Below the pieces are notes generated by a model. The model saw nothing but the letters and a program-made list of their open reading frames with translations, was not told where the DNA came from and made no database searches. A DNA stretch of 64,000 nucleotides from Rebecca billardiae RCC1528 (Eukaryota; Haptophyta): assembly GCA_965240325.2 (NCBI GenBank), contig OZ251235.1:310001-374000 (forward strand). Direction: 5' to 3'. The position numbers and the translations under genes were made by a program. Each line of letters begins with the position of its first letter. The first letter of the stretch is position 1. This document shows, one piece after another, positions 47,051 through 57,580 of the stretch.

Positions 47051-48638
47051 ATGAGCGACGAGCAGGAGCACAACAAAGGCGCGCCAGAGGGCGAGAACCA
47101 GGGGGAGGGCGGCACGATCACCGTCGAGGATGACATGATCGAGACGAACTGGCACGAGGTGTATGACAACTTCGATGACATGGGCCTGCGGTGCGCGCCG
47201 CGCGTGGGCGCGCGCATGTGCCCGCGGGCCCGTACCCGCGTAACCTGGCGCGCGCGCGCGGCGTGCGCTTGGGCGGGGGGCTTGTGCGCCGGCGGTCGGG
47301 CGAGGCGGTCGGAGACGCACCGAACCTCCCGTGGGCTCACGCGCTTGCCGCGTCGCCGCGCCCCGTGCCGCGCAGGGAGGACCTCCTCCGAGGCATCTAC
47401 GCCTACGGCTTTGAGAAGCCGTCGGCGATCCAGCAGCGCGCGATCGTGCCGCTGATGGGCGCGCGCGACACGATCGCGCAAGCGCAGTCGGGCACGGGCA
47501 AGACGGCGACGTTCACGATCGCCGTCCTGCAGAACATCGACGTGGGCCAGCGCTACTGCCAGGCGCTGCTGCTCGCGCCGACGCGCGAGCTCGCGTCGCA
47601 GATCGTCAAGGTGGTCATGTCGCTCGGCGACTACCTGGGCGTGTCGTGCCACGCGTGCATTGGCGGCACGAACGTGCGCGCGGACATCGGGCGGCTCGAA
47701 AGCGGCGTCCAGGTCGTCGTGGGCACGCCCGGGCGCGTGTACGACATGATCAACCGGCGCGCGCTCAACCCGTCGGGCATCAAATTCTTCGTGCTCGACG
47801 AGGCGGACGAGATGCTCTCGCGCGGCTTCAAGGACCAGATCTACGACGTGTTCCAGAAGCTGCCGCAGGACGTGAAGGTCGGGCTCTTCTCGGCCACGAT
47901 GCCGCAGGAGGTGCTCGAGCTCACGAGCAAGTTCATGCGCGACCCGGTGCGCATCCTCGTCAAGCGCGACGAGCTGACGCTCGACGGCATCAAGCAGTTT
48001 TACGTGATGGTCGAGCGCGAGGACTGGAAGCTGGACACGCTGTGCGACCTGTACGAGACGCTGACGATCACCCAGGCGATCATCTTCACCAACACGCGGC
48101 GGAAGGTGGAGTGGCTCACCGAGCGCATGCACTCGCGCGACTTCACCTGCTCGTCCATGCACGCGGACATGGACCAAAAGGAGCGTGAGCTCATCATGCG
48201 CGAGTTCCGCTCGGGCTCGTCGCGCGTGCTCATCACGACGGACCTGCTCGCGCGCGGCATCGACGTGCAGCAGGTCTCGCTCGTGATCAACTACGACCTC
48301 CCCACAAACCGCGAGAACTACATCCACCGCATCGGCCGCTCGGGCCGCTTCGGGCGCAAGGGTGTGGCAATCAACTTCATGACGCAGGAGGACGTGCGCA
48401 CGCTGCGCGAGATCGAGCAGTTCTATAACACGCACATCGAGGAGATGCCGATGAACGTGCGCGCGCGCGTCCACGCGCGGCAGCACGCGCGCGCCGAGCG
48501 TGCCGACGCCCGCGGGCGGGGGGCTGCGCGCGGCGGTTGGGACGCGCGGCGGCCCCGCGCCCGCCGTGCATGTTCTCACACGCGCGCTCCCGCGCCGCAC
48601 ACGCGCCCGACGATGCGCAGGTGGCCGATCTGATCTGA
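47051..48638 (+). CDS. EIF4A: Eukaryotic initiation factor 4A (DEAD-box RNA helicase), three exons with an 18-nt last coding exon
   Basis: The protein is 412 aa when spliced. Exon 1 is 47051-47190, intron 1 is 47191-47375 (185 bp, phase 2), exon 2 is 47376-48456, intron 2 is 48457-48620 (164 bp, phase 0) and exon 3 is 48621-48638, encoding only Val-Ala-Asp-Leu-Ile and stop. That ending is the near-universal eIF4A C-terminus, which confirms the micro-exon. Motifs in order: Q motif [20 protein letters not shown] (I), PTRELA (Ia), TPGR (Ib), DEAD (II, about 188), SAT (III), [13 protein letters not shown] (IV), [10 protein letters not shown] (V), [13 protein letters not shown] (VI). It unwinds mRNA leaders as part of eIF4F. 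The EEMPMNVADLI ending and the acidic N-terminus favour eIF4A-I/II over eIF4A-III. Confidence 0.95.
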
Positions 48639-49144
48639 GAGGCCTACGGGCTGTGTACCCGTGCCTCTTGTGGCGGGTGGAGAGGCCAGCTTCGGCACCT
48701 CGGCCGTCTGGCGCTGCGCATCCAACCGAGCCACGCTCGCAGGGGCGTGTGCTGCGCGCCCCGATGAAAGGCGAAAGGCGAGGCCCGAGCCGGCCAGGCG
48801 TGTCAGGGACGCTCCGCCGACCCAGCCTCTCCCTTCCCGCCCCTTGCTTCTTGACTGCGAGTGCATCCTCTGGGTATACGGATGCCGCTCGCCGCACCGC
48901 CAGTGGGCACCATGTCGATCAGCCAGAGTCATCTCATCGGCGCGGTCCGCGGACCACGCATGCAAGGCCGTCCTGACGGCCGCGGCCGCCGGCCCGCCGC
49001 GGGCTCACTGAGTGAACCAGCTTCGAGACGGTCGACTTGACTCCCAAGCAGCCTTGCGTCCGTGAACGCCGCTGCTGATGATGACGCCATGCACACACCT
49101 GCCGCTGGCATCTATAGTTAATAGTCTGTATATTGCGCGGTATT
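48639..49144. other. Intergenic spacer, nothing recognised
   Basis: This stretch lies between the eIF4A stop codon and the start of the 1.6-kb dispersed repeat. It is GC-rich with no supported gene. Confidence 0.5.
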
Positions 49145-50769
49145 ATGACCGCGTTCCGCGGTCCTTTTCCGTAGAACGAACGTAGTTCGGGGCCCGCGGT
49201 GGAGGTGCACCCTCCGTCGCAGTCGTCTATTGACAGACTACCAGTTGCATGCCCGTACAACTAGACTCCAGCGGCGCGCCGCTGGCGCCGCTGCGCCCCG
49301 GCGCCGGCGCCGCGGGCGCGGGCCCATCGCAGCCGCCGGCGCGGCGCCCGGATTGTGTACAGGCGGATGCGACGAGGCGTGATCGACGCATGAGCGCGAC
49401 TCCACGTGCACGCCAGGCCACGTGGAGCTGATAGCCAGGGAACACGGTGCGGGGCCGCGGATTCGTTCGGGCCGCTGCTGCTGACCGCGCTGTCTGTCGT
49501 CTGACCGTGCGCCGCGGCAGCGCCAGGAGTAGTCAGTAGATGATTTGCACTGGTCCGAGTAGGGTTCGACCAGCGCCTGCGCGACGGCCGACAGGCGGGC
49601 GCGAGGCGTGATCGACGCATGAGCGCAACTCTATCTATGTGCACGCCAGGCCACGCGGAGCTGACAGCCAGAGGGAGCACTGTGTGTGCCGAGGTGCGAG
49701 GGCACCGGTGATCGTTCATTTCGCGCGCCGCGCGTGCACTGCACGGGGTCACGGGGTGACACACCTCGGTCAGGCTCGGCACGCGTCGCAGAGGCAAGGC
49801 CAGCTCTGGGGACGTCGCGCACCACCGTCGCCCGCGCCGCAGCTCGTCCTCCTAGGTCCGCCCGTCCAGCGCTGCAGACAGACTCGCCGGCGCGGGCCGA
49901 GAGTGCCAGCAGAACAGATCGATGGATTCGGGTTGGCGCGCCTGCTCTGAAGAAGAGTTCTGGGAGACCCTGGCGGAGAGGCATGGCAAGGGGGGGCGTG
50001 TGGTGAAGTCGGAGACTCAGAGATCGATCAGTCCGGCATCAGTCAGGCGCCGCTGCCCCCGAGCTTGCGAGAGCCCGAACAAAGGGCGGCGGCTGCGCTG
50101 ACGCGCGGCCCCGGCCGCGCAGGCATCGACAGGGCGGCAGGGGCGCGCGGAGTGACTAGTGAGCGGGGCACGAACACGATGTCGACGGCCGTCGGGACCC
50201 GCCGCAGACGCGCGCTCCAGGCGCCACTGGCCGCGCGCACCTGCCCATCGCCCGCCCTTGCTTGGAGGCGAGAGTCGCGCGGCGCTGGCACCTCCGCCAA
50301 CGGGCTCAAACCTGCCACTGCCTTGCGACGACGGCGAGTTTTGAGGCTCGCCAGCTCGGTGCGTCGATCAGTGACTATGAAATGGGCTGGCGACGAATAG
50401 CTGCGGGTATTTTTTCAATGTCTCGCAGTATTGGAGTTGGTGAGAGTCGTTCTTGCGGCGGCGAGGCCCATATTTATTTACTATGGTCACACATGAACGA
50501 CTGAGTCCACCCGTAATTACTCACCCTGGCACAATTGGGCGTGGGTTTCGTTGATTCCTCTGTTCACTATTCAAGACGGCGGACGCGTCCTTTTTCGACG
50601 AGGATGCACCTGTAAGGGAGTCTCAAAATTCGAAACTCGGTCTCCTCCAGCCCTGAAAATCGTCCCCCGTCCCTTTTTTCTTTGATCAAAGATCTTTTTG
50701 AAACGTGGTTCGGGCCCGCTGGTGCGGGCTCCACGCTGCGCGCTCCGCCCTGCACCGCGGGCCATTATT
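49145..50769 (+). repeat. 1.6-kb dispersed repeat R, intact copy
   Basis: The copy runs from ATGACCGCGTTCCGCGGTCC to CACCGCGGGCCATTA. It matches 55954-57341 plus 63667-63878 in order, with many small indels and substitutions. The first 17 bp after ATG contain the palindrome GACCGCG-TTC-CGCGGTC. It holds no conserved open frame and no terminal repeat long enough to classify it. Confidence 0.85.
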
Positions 50770-51005
50770 CAATATAATGTCCGAAAGTGTATAGCAGCTG
50801 TAGTGGCCTGATTCGTCTGATATCAGATGTATATACCGAGAACGAAGTGATGTCATACTCATAGCTGAGTAGTCGTACTGCTGATGAAGACGTACGACGA
50901 ATAATTCGACGCGAGTCGCGATCGGCAGAGTCACCGCAGAGTGGCGTCAGCGTCACGGGCGGTCAGTCGATCGTTGATGAGGGTAAGTAAGGGCGTGATG
51001 ATGAG

Positions 51006-52106
51006 TCATGAGTCGCTGATGCAGACATACCCGAAGGCATGGCACCAACTCTGGAGTGCTCGCTTCTTGGCGAGGCGCGCAAAGATGCGTTTGGTTGCCT
51101 CTGCAGCTATCGCTCGCCCCTGCTCCCACTCCAGTTCAATCGGCTCATCCAGCGCGGCCCGCCCGCCCCGCGCGGCGTCGAGCTCGCCGGGCAGCCCAGA
51201 TCGGTTGCCCAGCCCGTTCGAGACCGCCAAGGCCCCGTTAAGTAGCCTGCTTTGAAGCTTGGGCAGGCACAACGCCGCGTGTATGCTGTCGTTGACGAGC
51301 AGATCTTGTAGCTGCGTCCGCTCCAGCTCGTCTCGCTTCACTGCCAGGCCTGCAGGGCTACCATGAGACTTGGCCGAATTCTCGACCAGGCGCAGCGTGG
51401 CCGGTGTGGAATGCCCTGGTTTGAACGAAGTGTTGGCTGCGGAGGCGATGGACTGCAGCACGCTGAACGGCCGAAGGATCACGTCCTCGTACCGCACGAC
51501 CACATGCGGCACTTGCAGCCGCTCGAGCGCCGAGACCCAGTCCACCCACGAGTCCTCGAGTTGAGCGTACTTCAGGGTCACAGATGGCATGGCACACGGG
51601 TGCCATTGCGTGTACTGCAACAAGAGGCGGTCCTCACATGTCGTGAGGTTACACCAGTCGGCGCATCGCATGCCGTAGCGCGCCTTGCGCATCGACGCGA
51701 GCCACTTCACCGGGTGCCGAACGGTGATGACGCTGACCCACGCGCCCTGAACAGAGGGCGGGTCGACCACAGTCGGAGAGATGAGCCTCAGCTGCGTGTG
51801 CTTGTAACAGCCGTATGGCGCGGGGTCGGGTGGCTGCCAACCTGGCGTCAGCACATGCACGGCCAGATTGGCCTCAATCAAGGTGCTCAGCACATTCGTA
51901 CCCGTGTTGTAGAGGCCACGCACGAGCACGTGTCGGCTAGGGTGGCCACGTGCTCTCGCACTTTGTGGGACCGCACCGCGGCGGTTGTCGTGCCTGTCTG
52001 CTTTCCACAGAGTGCGATCAGAGTCGTCCGCGAGGATGGGTGCGCTCGCGCTCGTGGAACTGAGCACGGCGCATAACGCCACAGGCCAGCAGAGCTCGAC
52101 GTGCAT
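51006..52106 (-). CDS. Sulfotransferase-like protein, secretory
   Basis: The protein is 366 aa from the ATG at 52106; the frame opens four codons earlier at GTG. Residues 1-21 (HVELCWPVALCAVLSSTSAS) form a signal peptide or short membrane anchor. Residues about 60-76 (VLVRGLYNTGTNVLSTLI) match the 5'-phosphosulfate-binding loop of sulfotransferases, and residues about 129-142 (VITVRHPVKWLASMRKARY) match the 3'-phosphate-binding RxP segment. Four Cys between about 145 and 170 (CADWCNLTTCEDR) suggest disulfides in the lumen. VVRYEDVILRP (about 202) is the usual strand before the second half. It is probably a PAPS-dependent Golgi sulfotransferase of the Sulfotransfer family; the acceptor is unknown. 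The catalytic base could not be placed with confidence. Confidence 0.72.
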   Translation of the reverse strand: MHVELCWPVALCAVLSSTSASAPILADDSDRTLWKADRHDNRRGAVPQSARARGHPSRHVLVRGLYNTGTNVLSTLIEANLAVHVLTPGWQPPDPAPYGCYKHTQLRLISPTVVDPPSVQGAWVSVITVRHPVKWLASMRKARYGMRCADWCNLTTCEDRLLLQYTQWHPCAMPSVTLKYAQLEDSWVDWVSALERLQVPHVVVRYEDVILRPFSVLQSIASAANTSFKPGHSTPATLRLVENSAKSHGSPAGLAVKRDELERTQLQDLLVNDSIHAALCLPKLQSRLLNGALAVSNGLGNRSGLPGELDAARGGRAALDEPIELEWEQGRAIAAEATKRIFARLAKKRALQSWCHAFGYVCISDS

Positions 52107-52208
52107 CGTCGTCCGCACTGTGCACGGTGGCGGCGCTCATGGGCGGTTTAGTGTTCCTGAGGTCGGGAAAGCGCTCCCTCAGGTTGGTCGGTGAATGAAC
52201 AGGTGGCG

Positions 52209-52236
52209 GACGTCAATCTCGTCGCCTGCCTGAGCT
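52209..52236 (+). repeat. Dispersed repeat E, short fragment
   Basis: It shares GACGTCAATCTCG and GCCTGCCTGAGCT with the other copies. It is truncated exactly where the AT-rich tract starts. Confidence 0.65.
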
Positions 52237-52340
52237 CATTATTCATCTATGATGAATAATAATGCTGATATGAATAATGAGGAATAATCAAGTGATGAGC
52301 AAGAATAATGATGACGATGATGAATAATGATGAATAATGA
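52237..52340 (+). repeat. (GAATAAT/GATGA)n AT-rich tract
   Basis: This is an irregular tandem of AATGATGA and GAATAATGA units, about 100 bp. Confidence 0.85.
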
Positions 52341-52420
52341 TCGTCGACACGAAGTCGACGTTGGTGGCAGAGCATAGCCTGCACCGCGATCGTAAGCTTG
52401 AGCGCGGCCTTGAGCTGCTG
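52339..52420 (+). repeat. Dispersed repeat H, copy 3
   Basis: It matches the right half of copy 2 (20973-21055): GATCGTCGACACGAAGTCG, TGGTGGCAGAGCATAGCCTG, CTTGAGCGCGGCCTTGAGC. Confidence 0.8.
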
Positions 52421-52604
52421 AAGCGCGATCCACCCGCGCTGCGCGGCTCGCATGGACGGAGTCTCTGACCGAGTGACGACTGTCGGGTCTTACAGTAATC
52501 AGTCTATACTCTATTCATCGCGCGCACGGTCAATTCGTTCAGCATCAGTCAGATAACGACAGTATAGTCGTCATCAGCTACGGCGCCAGCCATTGGCATT
52601 ATAT

Positions 52605-54680
52605 TCAGCGCGGACTCCGGCGGTCCAGCCCGAGGTCGTGGTAGGCGCCGTTGGGGAAGTACGTGTACGATCCGCCTCGTGCGGCGGTTCGCTGCTGCCT
52701 GGCCGCCATGTCCTCTGCGATCCTGCGCGCCTCGCTGTCTGGGATCGTTGGGTGCCTGGCCTTCAGCGTCGCGATCACGGCGTTCACGTTCAGCGGGCCC
52801 GAGACAGGGCTCGTGTAGTGGGTCGCGGGCCCTGCATACTGGGTCGAGCCCCGCCCGCCGAATCGGTAGAAGTGGATCGGCGCACCGTTCCAGTAGCCGC
52901 GCTTGCGCGCGCCGCGCCACTCCCCGTTCACGGCCATCACCACGTACGAGCCGCGGCGGTGCGCGTCCTCGATCTCGTCGACGATCTCGCGGCTGCACGC
53001 GGGCTCGCGCGGCGTGTTGATCAGCCGCACCGGCGTGTAGTGCAGGTCGAGCGGGGGCATGGGCTGCGCGAGGTTCGCCACGACCACGCCCGCGCCCTGC
53101 GCCTGCGAGTGCTCGCGTGCAAAGATGGCAATGGCCTTCTCGTGCCGCGCCTCGAACAGGTCGAGGTGCCGCTCCTTGTCGTCGGCCGAGGTGTCCCGCG
53201 TCCAGCGGGGGATAGCGAGCACGTCCTGCGCGGAGGGCCTGGCGCCCTTCCCCGCGGCCACGTGGCGACACATCCGCTTGTGCGCCTTCCAGTGCGCCTT
53301 CTGGCACTCTGCGGAGCAGTACGCCTCAGCCTTGCACGCGCTGCACAGCTTCACGCCCGTGTTCGCGCAGCCCGGCGCCGCGCACTGCCCGCCCTTCCGG
53401 TCGGCGGCCAGCCCGGACGTCTGCGGCAGCGGCGTCGGCGTCGGCGCGACACGGGCGGCGAGCGGGCGCGCGTGCGCGGGGAAGCGCCCGCCGGGCCGGC
53501 GCTCGGAGCCGTCCGAGGAGGCGGCGCCCTTGGAGAACCACTCGTGCACGAGACTCCACGCGACCGCGATGGCCTGCTCGTCCTCGCGCGTGGCCTTGGG
53601 CTCGAGCGCGTCCTCGATGGCGACCGCGCCGCCGTACGCGCGCGCCGCGGCGAGGTGCGCGTTGAACCAGCCCGCGCGCGCCACGCTCTCCGCCGGCTGC
53701 GCCTGCCACTCCTCGCTGCCCGCGAGCGGGCGCGGCGTGGCGTCGCCCACGCGGAAGCAGATGGCGCGCGCCTCGAGGTACACCGCCACGTCGCCCTGCT
53801 TGGGCGCGGCGCTGCCGTCGTTCGCGTGCGCGCGCGCGCTCGCGCCGCGCAGCTCGTCGAGCCGCCCCGCGAGCTCCGCCCACGAGTGCCCCGGCGCGTC
53901 GCACGCCGCGCGGCTCGCCATCTCGTTGAGGCAGAAGAAGGCGACTTCGGGCAGGATGCTGCCGCGCGCCGTGTTCAGCCGCGCGAGGAAGGGCTCGACG
54001 TCGGCGTCCTCGCCGCGGCGGCGCGCGTCCGAGGCCGCAGAGCACTCGCGCCAGAAGGCGCCGTCCGGCATGCCGCCGCCGTGTGCGCCTGCGAACAGCT
54101 CCACCGCCTGGTCGCAGCTCAGCCGCGTCCAGCCGTGCGCCGCGTGCGGGTCGCTGCTTGACTTGTCGTCCGAAGAGATGAGCGAGGCGATCAGGGCGGA
54201 GACGTCGGCGGTGCTCGCCGAGGACGTGGTCATCCAGGCATCGCCGGCGAGCGGGGTCGCCGCCTTGAACGGGACCATGTGCACGAGCGAGCGCGCGCCC
54301 GTGCTCTGGTCCAGCGCCTCCTGCAGATCGCGCCGCGGGTCGCCCCTCGGGAAGGGCGAGTCCGGCGCGCCGAGCCAGATCACGAAGAGGCCGGGCGTGG
54401 AGAAGCGCGCGTTCGTGGCGCAGATGAAGGTCTCGTCGGCCGAGCTGACGCGAGCGCTCTCCTTCGACTCCTGCTCCTTCTTGTCCGCCGCGGCATCGAG
54501 CCGCATGATGCGCGCCTGCAGGGCGACCTGCTCGCGCATCGTGAGCCGATCCTGCGCGCGCTGCTCGTGGCCAAACGACAGCTGCGGCGGCGTGCCCGGG
54601 AGCATCTTGGCGACGATATCGTCTGGCACTTCGGGGAGTCGCCCCGAGGGCGCGACGGTCGCTGCGGACGAGGGCACCAT
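52605..54680 (-). CDS. MYND-type zinc-finger protein, unknown function (691 aa)
   Basis: The gene starts at the ATG at 54680. Residues about 435-472 form a MYND finger: Cys-x4-Cys-x7-Cys-x2-Cys-x4-Tyr-Cys-x3-Cys-x6-His-x3-Cys (CAAPGCANTG, CSACKAEAYCSAECQKAHW, HKRMC). MYND fingers bind proline-rich partners and occur in SMYD methyltransferases and many algal proteins; no SET domain is visible here. The N-terminal 400 residues contain mixed alpha/beta segments (ATNARFSTPGLFVIWLGAPDSPFP, VHMVPFKAATPLAGDAWMTT) of no family I recognise. The C-terminal 190 residues include VNGEWRGARKRGYWNGAPIHF and Gly-Arg-Gly segments. No signal peptide or membrane helix was seen. It lies in one continuous frame. 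Confidence 0.75.
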   Translation of the reverse strand: MVPSSAATVAPSGRLPEVPDDIVAKMLPGTPPQLSFGHEQRAQDRLTMREQVALQARIMRLDAAADKKEQESKESARVSSADETFICATNARFSTPGLFVIWLGAPDSPFPRGDPRRDLQEALDQSTGARSLVHMVPFKAATPLAGDAWMTTSSASTADVSALIASLISSDDKSSSDPHAAHGWTRLSCDQAVELFAGAHGGGMPDGAFWRECSAASDARRRGEDADVEPFLARLNTARGSILPEVAFFCLNEMASRAACDAPGHSWAELAGRLDELRGASARAHANDGSAAPKQGDVAVYLEARAICFRVGDATPRPLAGSEEWQAQPAESVARAGWFNAHLAAARAYGGAVAIEDALEPKATREDEQAIAVAWSLVHEWFSKGAASSDGSERRPGGRFPAHARPLAARVAPTPTPLPQTSGLAADRKGGQCAAPGCANTGVKLCSACKAEAYCSAECQKAHWKAHKRMCRHVAAGKGARPSAQDVLAIPRWTRDTSADDKERHLDLFEARHEKAIAIFAREHSQAQGAGVVVANLAQPMPPLDLHYTPVRLINTPREPACSREIVDEIEDAHRRGSYVVMAVNGEWRGARKRGYWNGAPIHFYRFGGRGSTQYAGPATHYTSPVSGPLNVNAVIATLKARHPTIPDSEARRIAEDMAARQQRTAARGGSYTYFPNGAYHDLGLDRRSPR

Positions 54681-54978
54681 CGAGGAGTGTGCCGATCACG
54701 CGCTCGACGGGCGCGTCTGGAGGACCCTGCGCCTTGGCGAGGGCGCAAGAAAAGCAGCAGTAGTCAAGCACGCTGATCAAATCCGGGCCCGGACCAGGCC
54801 GACCTGAGTTGCCATCAGTGACGAGCGACAGTCATGAACAGTCCGCTTGACACTGTCCATGTTCATGACCACAGACCAAGGGCGGTGCCATTGTCATGCA
54901 GCCTCACAGCTCACTCCTCATTGCGAGGGCGCTACAAGTAGCAGTATCATAGCTTGACAAAGTACAGAAGTGGTGTAA

Positions 54979-55099
54979 CAGTTTACTAAGAATATAAGAG
55001 ACGCGTGCACACAGCTCAGGCAGGCGAGATCGACGACCCTCCAACTGTCACCGCCCATAAAGCCGTCGCCGATGGCTGCGCCGCCGGAAAATTCGTTCA
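54979..55099 (-). repeat. Dispersed repeat E, copy 4 (inverted)
   Basis: This is the reverse complement of 1985-2111, with matching ends ACAGTTTACTA and ATTCGTTCA. Confidence 0.85.
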
Positions 55100-55145
55100 A
55101 TGCCTGTGTCTTTTAAAAACCATTATCATAGTAGAATAATTATAG

Positions 55146-55206
<61 letters not shown>
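55146..55206. repeat. Compound (TA)n(GT)n microsatellite
   Basis: A short TA run (55146-55160) is followed by about 23 GT units. Confidence 0.97.
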
Positions 55207-55208
<2 letters not shown>

Positions 55209-55953
55209 TCCTGCATGAAGAGCGAAGCTGTCTGCCCGAGGATGCCCAAGTGGCTCGGCTCGATAGCAGGTCGTAGTTACTAGAAGCGGCCACAACGATA
55301 ATGAGCTTGGGGCTGGCCGCTTGCTTGACGAATGAGAAGCTGCCTGGATGCTGATGGAGAAGCTCCCAAGAGATCAATCTCAGCACATGCTATCTCGAGA
55401 GCCGCCAAATAAATAGACACGAGCGAGCCGTATAGAAGAGTTGGACAGGAGGCCATAAAGGAGGTGCTGCCATGAGTGGTGATGAAGAACGTAATAATAG
55501 CACATCATGATGATAGTAAAGATCTTGTCAAACATACTCCCTGGTGTTGTCTGTTGAAGGGTCGGTCGAGATGGTGGAGCAGCAATTACTCGGAAACGTG
55601 AGCAGCCGGCACCATTGGGTACCAGCAGTCACCACCTGCAGGATCACGCACTCGCGGCAGATGATGGATTAAGCCCTTGGTCGCAAGCGGCACGCCTGCA
55701 TCGCCTCCTTCTAGCCTCCGGACACACTCGGTTATAGCTGCGCTATAACGCCACATATATATCGGACGCGATCTGCTGCCACAGCTTGCTGACTCTGACG
55801 CCTGCCCGTTGCATACCACTGCGTCGTTACACAATATATATATGTATATGTATATGTCGTATATATGTATATGTATATATATGCGCCTGCCCGTTGCATA
55901 CCACGTCGTTAATATATACATATATATATATATATCGTCGGCGATATATATGA

Positions 55954-57341
55954 CCGCGTTCCGCGGTCCTTTTCCGTAGAACGAACGTAGTTCGGGGCCC
56001 GCGGTGGCGGTGCACCCTCCGTCGCAGTCGTCCCGTACACGTGTAACTAGACTCCATCCAGCGGCGCGCCGCCCCAGCGCCGCGCCGCCGCCGGCGTGCG
56101 CCGAGTGTGGATGTCGGTCGTCGGCCGAGCTGCCCTCATCACAGACGGCCCTTACCTGACCCCCTGCGCGTGCGCGACGGCCGACAGGCGGATGCGACTC
56201 GGCGTGATCGACGCACGAGCGCGACTCTTGCACGCCAGGCCACCGGCGGAGCTGACTGACAGCCAGGGAGCCGGACGGCGCGGGACCGCGCGGATTCGAC
56301 CGTTCGTTCGGGCCTGCCGCTGACCGTCGTCGCCGCGACGCCAGCAGCGCAGGAGTAGATGATCTGCAGGTCAGTAGGGTTCGACCTGCGCGCCTGCGCG
56401 ACGGCCGACAGGCGGGCGCGAGGCGTGAGCGACGCATGAGCGCGACTCTACGTGCACACCAGGCACCACGCGGCCGAGCTGACTGACCGCGAGCCAGGGA
56501 GCACGGTGCGAGCAGCCATGCAGCACCGGTGCTTGCGCGCGCCGCGCGTGCACGGGGTGACACACCTCGGTCAGGCTCGGCACGCGTCGCAGAGGCACGG
56601 CCAGCTCTGGGCACGCCAGGCGCCCAGGCCACGCGGAGCTGACAGCCACGGGGAGCCGACGGCGCGCGGGGCCGCGGCCAGTTCCGAGTTCGACTTGCGC
56701 CTGCTCTGAAGAAGAGTTCTGGGAGACCCTGGCGGAGAGGCATGGCAAGGGGGGCGTGTGGTGAAGTCGGAGACTCAGAGATCGATCAGTCCGGCATCAT
56801 GCGCCGCTGCCCCCGAGCTTGCGAGAGCCCGAACACAGGGCGGCGGCTGCGGCGGCGGCGGCGCGGCCGCGCGGCCGGCCGCGCAGGCATCGACAGGGCG
56901 CGGCAGGGGCGTGCGGAGTGACTAGTGAGCGGGCACGAACGCGATGTCGACGGCCGTCGGGACCCGCCGCAGACGCGCGCTCCAGGCGCCACTCGGCACT
57001 CGCCACGCGCACCTGCCCATCGAGCGCCCCCTTGCGGACCAACCAAGAGTCGTCGCGGCTCGCTCGCCACCCCAGAAGAAACCTGCACACGTCGTCCTTG
57101 CGACGGCGGCAGGTTTTGAGCTCGCCAGCTCGGTAAGTCAGTGACTATGGAATGGGCTGGCAACGAATAGCTGCGCGGGTATTTTCAATAAGGCTTGCGG
57201 GTTTTAGACTCTAGATACCAACCGCCGCGAAGCCAAGTTCATATTCATCAAGGCGGAGGCAAACTATCACACATGAACGAGAGTCTACCCACAAAATTTA
57301 CCCAGCCTGGCACATTTGGGCGTGGGTTTCGTTGATTCCTC
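55954..57341 (+). repeat. 1.6-kb dispersed repeat R, copy 2, left part (split by insertion)
   Basis: It matches 49145-50566 in order, including GACCGCGTTCCGCGGTCC, AGAAGAGTTCTGGGAGACCC and GGGCGTGGGTTTCGTTGATT. It stops at TCCTC, where the LTR element begins; the right part resumes at 63667. Confidence 0.88.
57337..57341. repeat. Target-site duplication TCCTC, left copy
   Basis: This 5-bp string is repeated at 63667-63671 on the other side of the LTR element. The empty site in the intact copy near 50560 has it only once, followed by TGTTCACTATTC. Confidence 0.9.
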
Positions 57342-57449
57342 TGTTGAGCTGACGAGGCCAGGGGCGCGCATCTCAGCAGATGGCGTCGCCGGCGGTGAGT
57401 CAGGGCCGGTGCTGCAGCAGGCAGACCGGCGGCGCAGCTGCTGCAGAGC

Positions 57450-57551
57450 AGCAGTGCGGATGAACTGGCACAGTCTGGGGCACGCATCTCAGCAGATGGC
57501 GTGCTCTGCAGAGATGCGTGCCCCAGACTGTGCCAGTTCATCCGCACTGCT
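57450..57551. repeat. Perfect 41-bp-arm hairpin in the 5' LTR
   Basis: 57450-57490 and 57511-57551 are exact reverse complements around a 20-bp loop (coordinate sum 115001). The right arm is absent from the 3' LTR, and the tandem array starts 29 bp after it. Confidence 0.95.
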
Positions 57552-57580
57552 CCGCCAGTTCATCCGCACTGCTCTGCAGA

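Larger units (their letters stand above)
52107..52604. other. Intergenic spacer with repeat E/H fragments and an AT-rich trinucleotide tract
   Basis: A repeat E fragment (52209-52236) runs directly into a GATGAATAAT-type tract (about 52237-52340), which runs directly into repeat H (52339-52420). Nothing gene-like was seen. Confidence 0.6.
54681..55953. other. Intergenic spacer with inverted repeat E and microsatellites
   Basis: The spacer contains repeat E (54979-55099, inverted), a TA/GT compound tract (55146-55206), and a region of scattered TATATG/TATATA runs (55835-55950) next to a near-duplicate of CGCCTGCCCGTTGCATACCAC (at about 55800 and 55884). No gene was seen. Confidence 0.55.
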
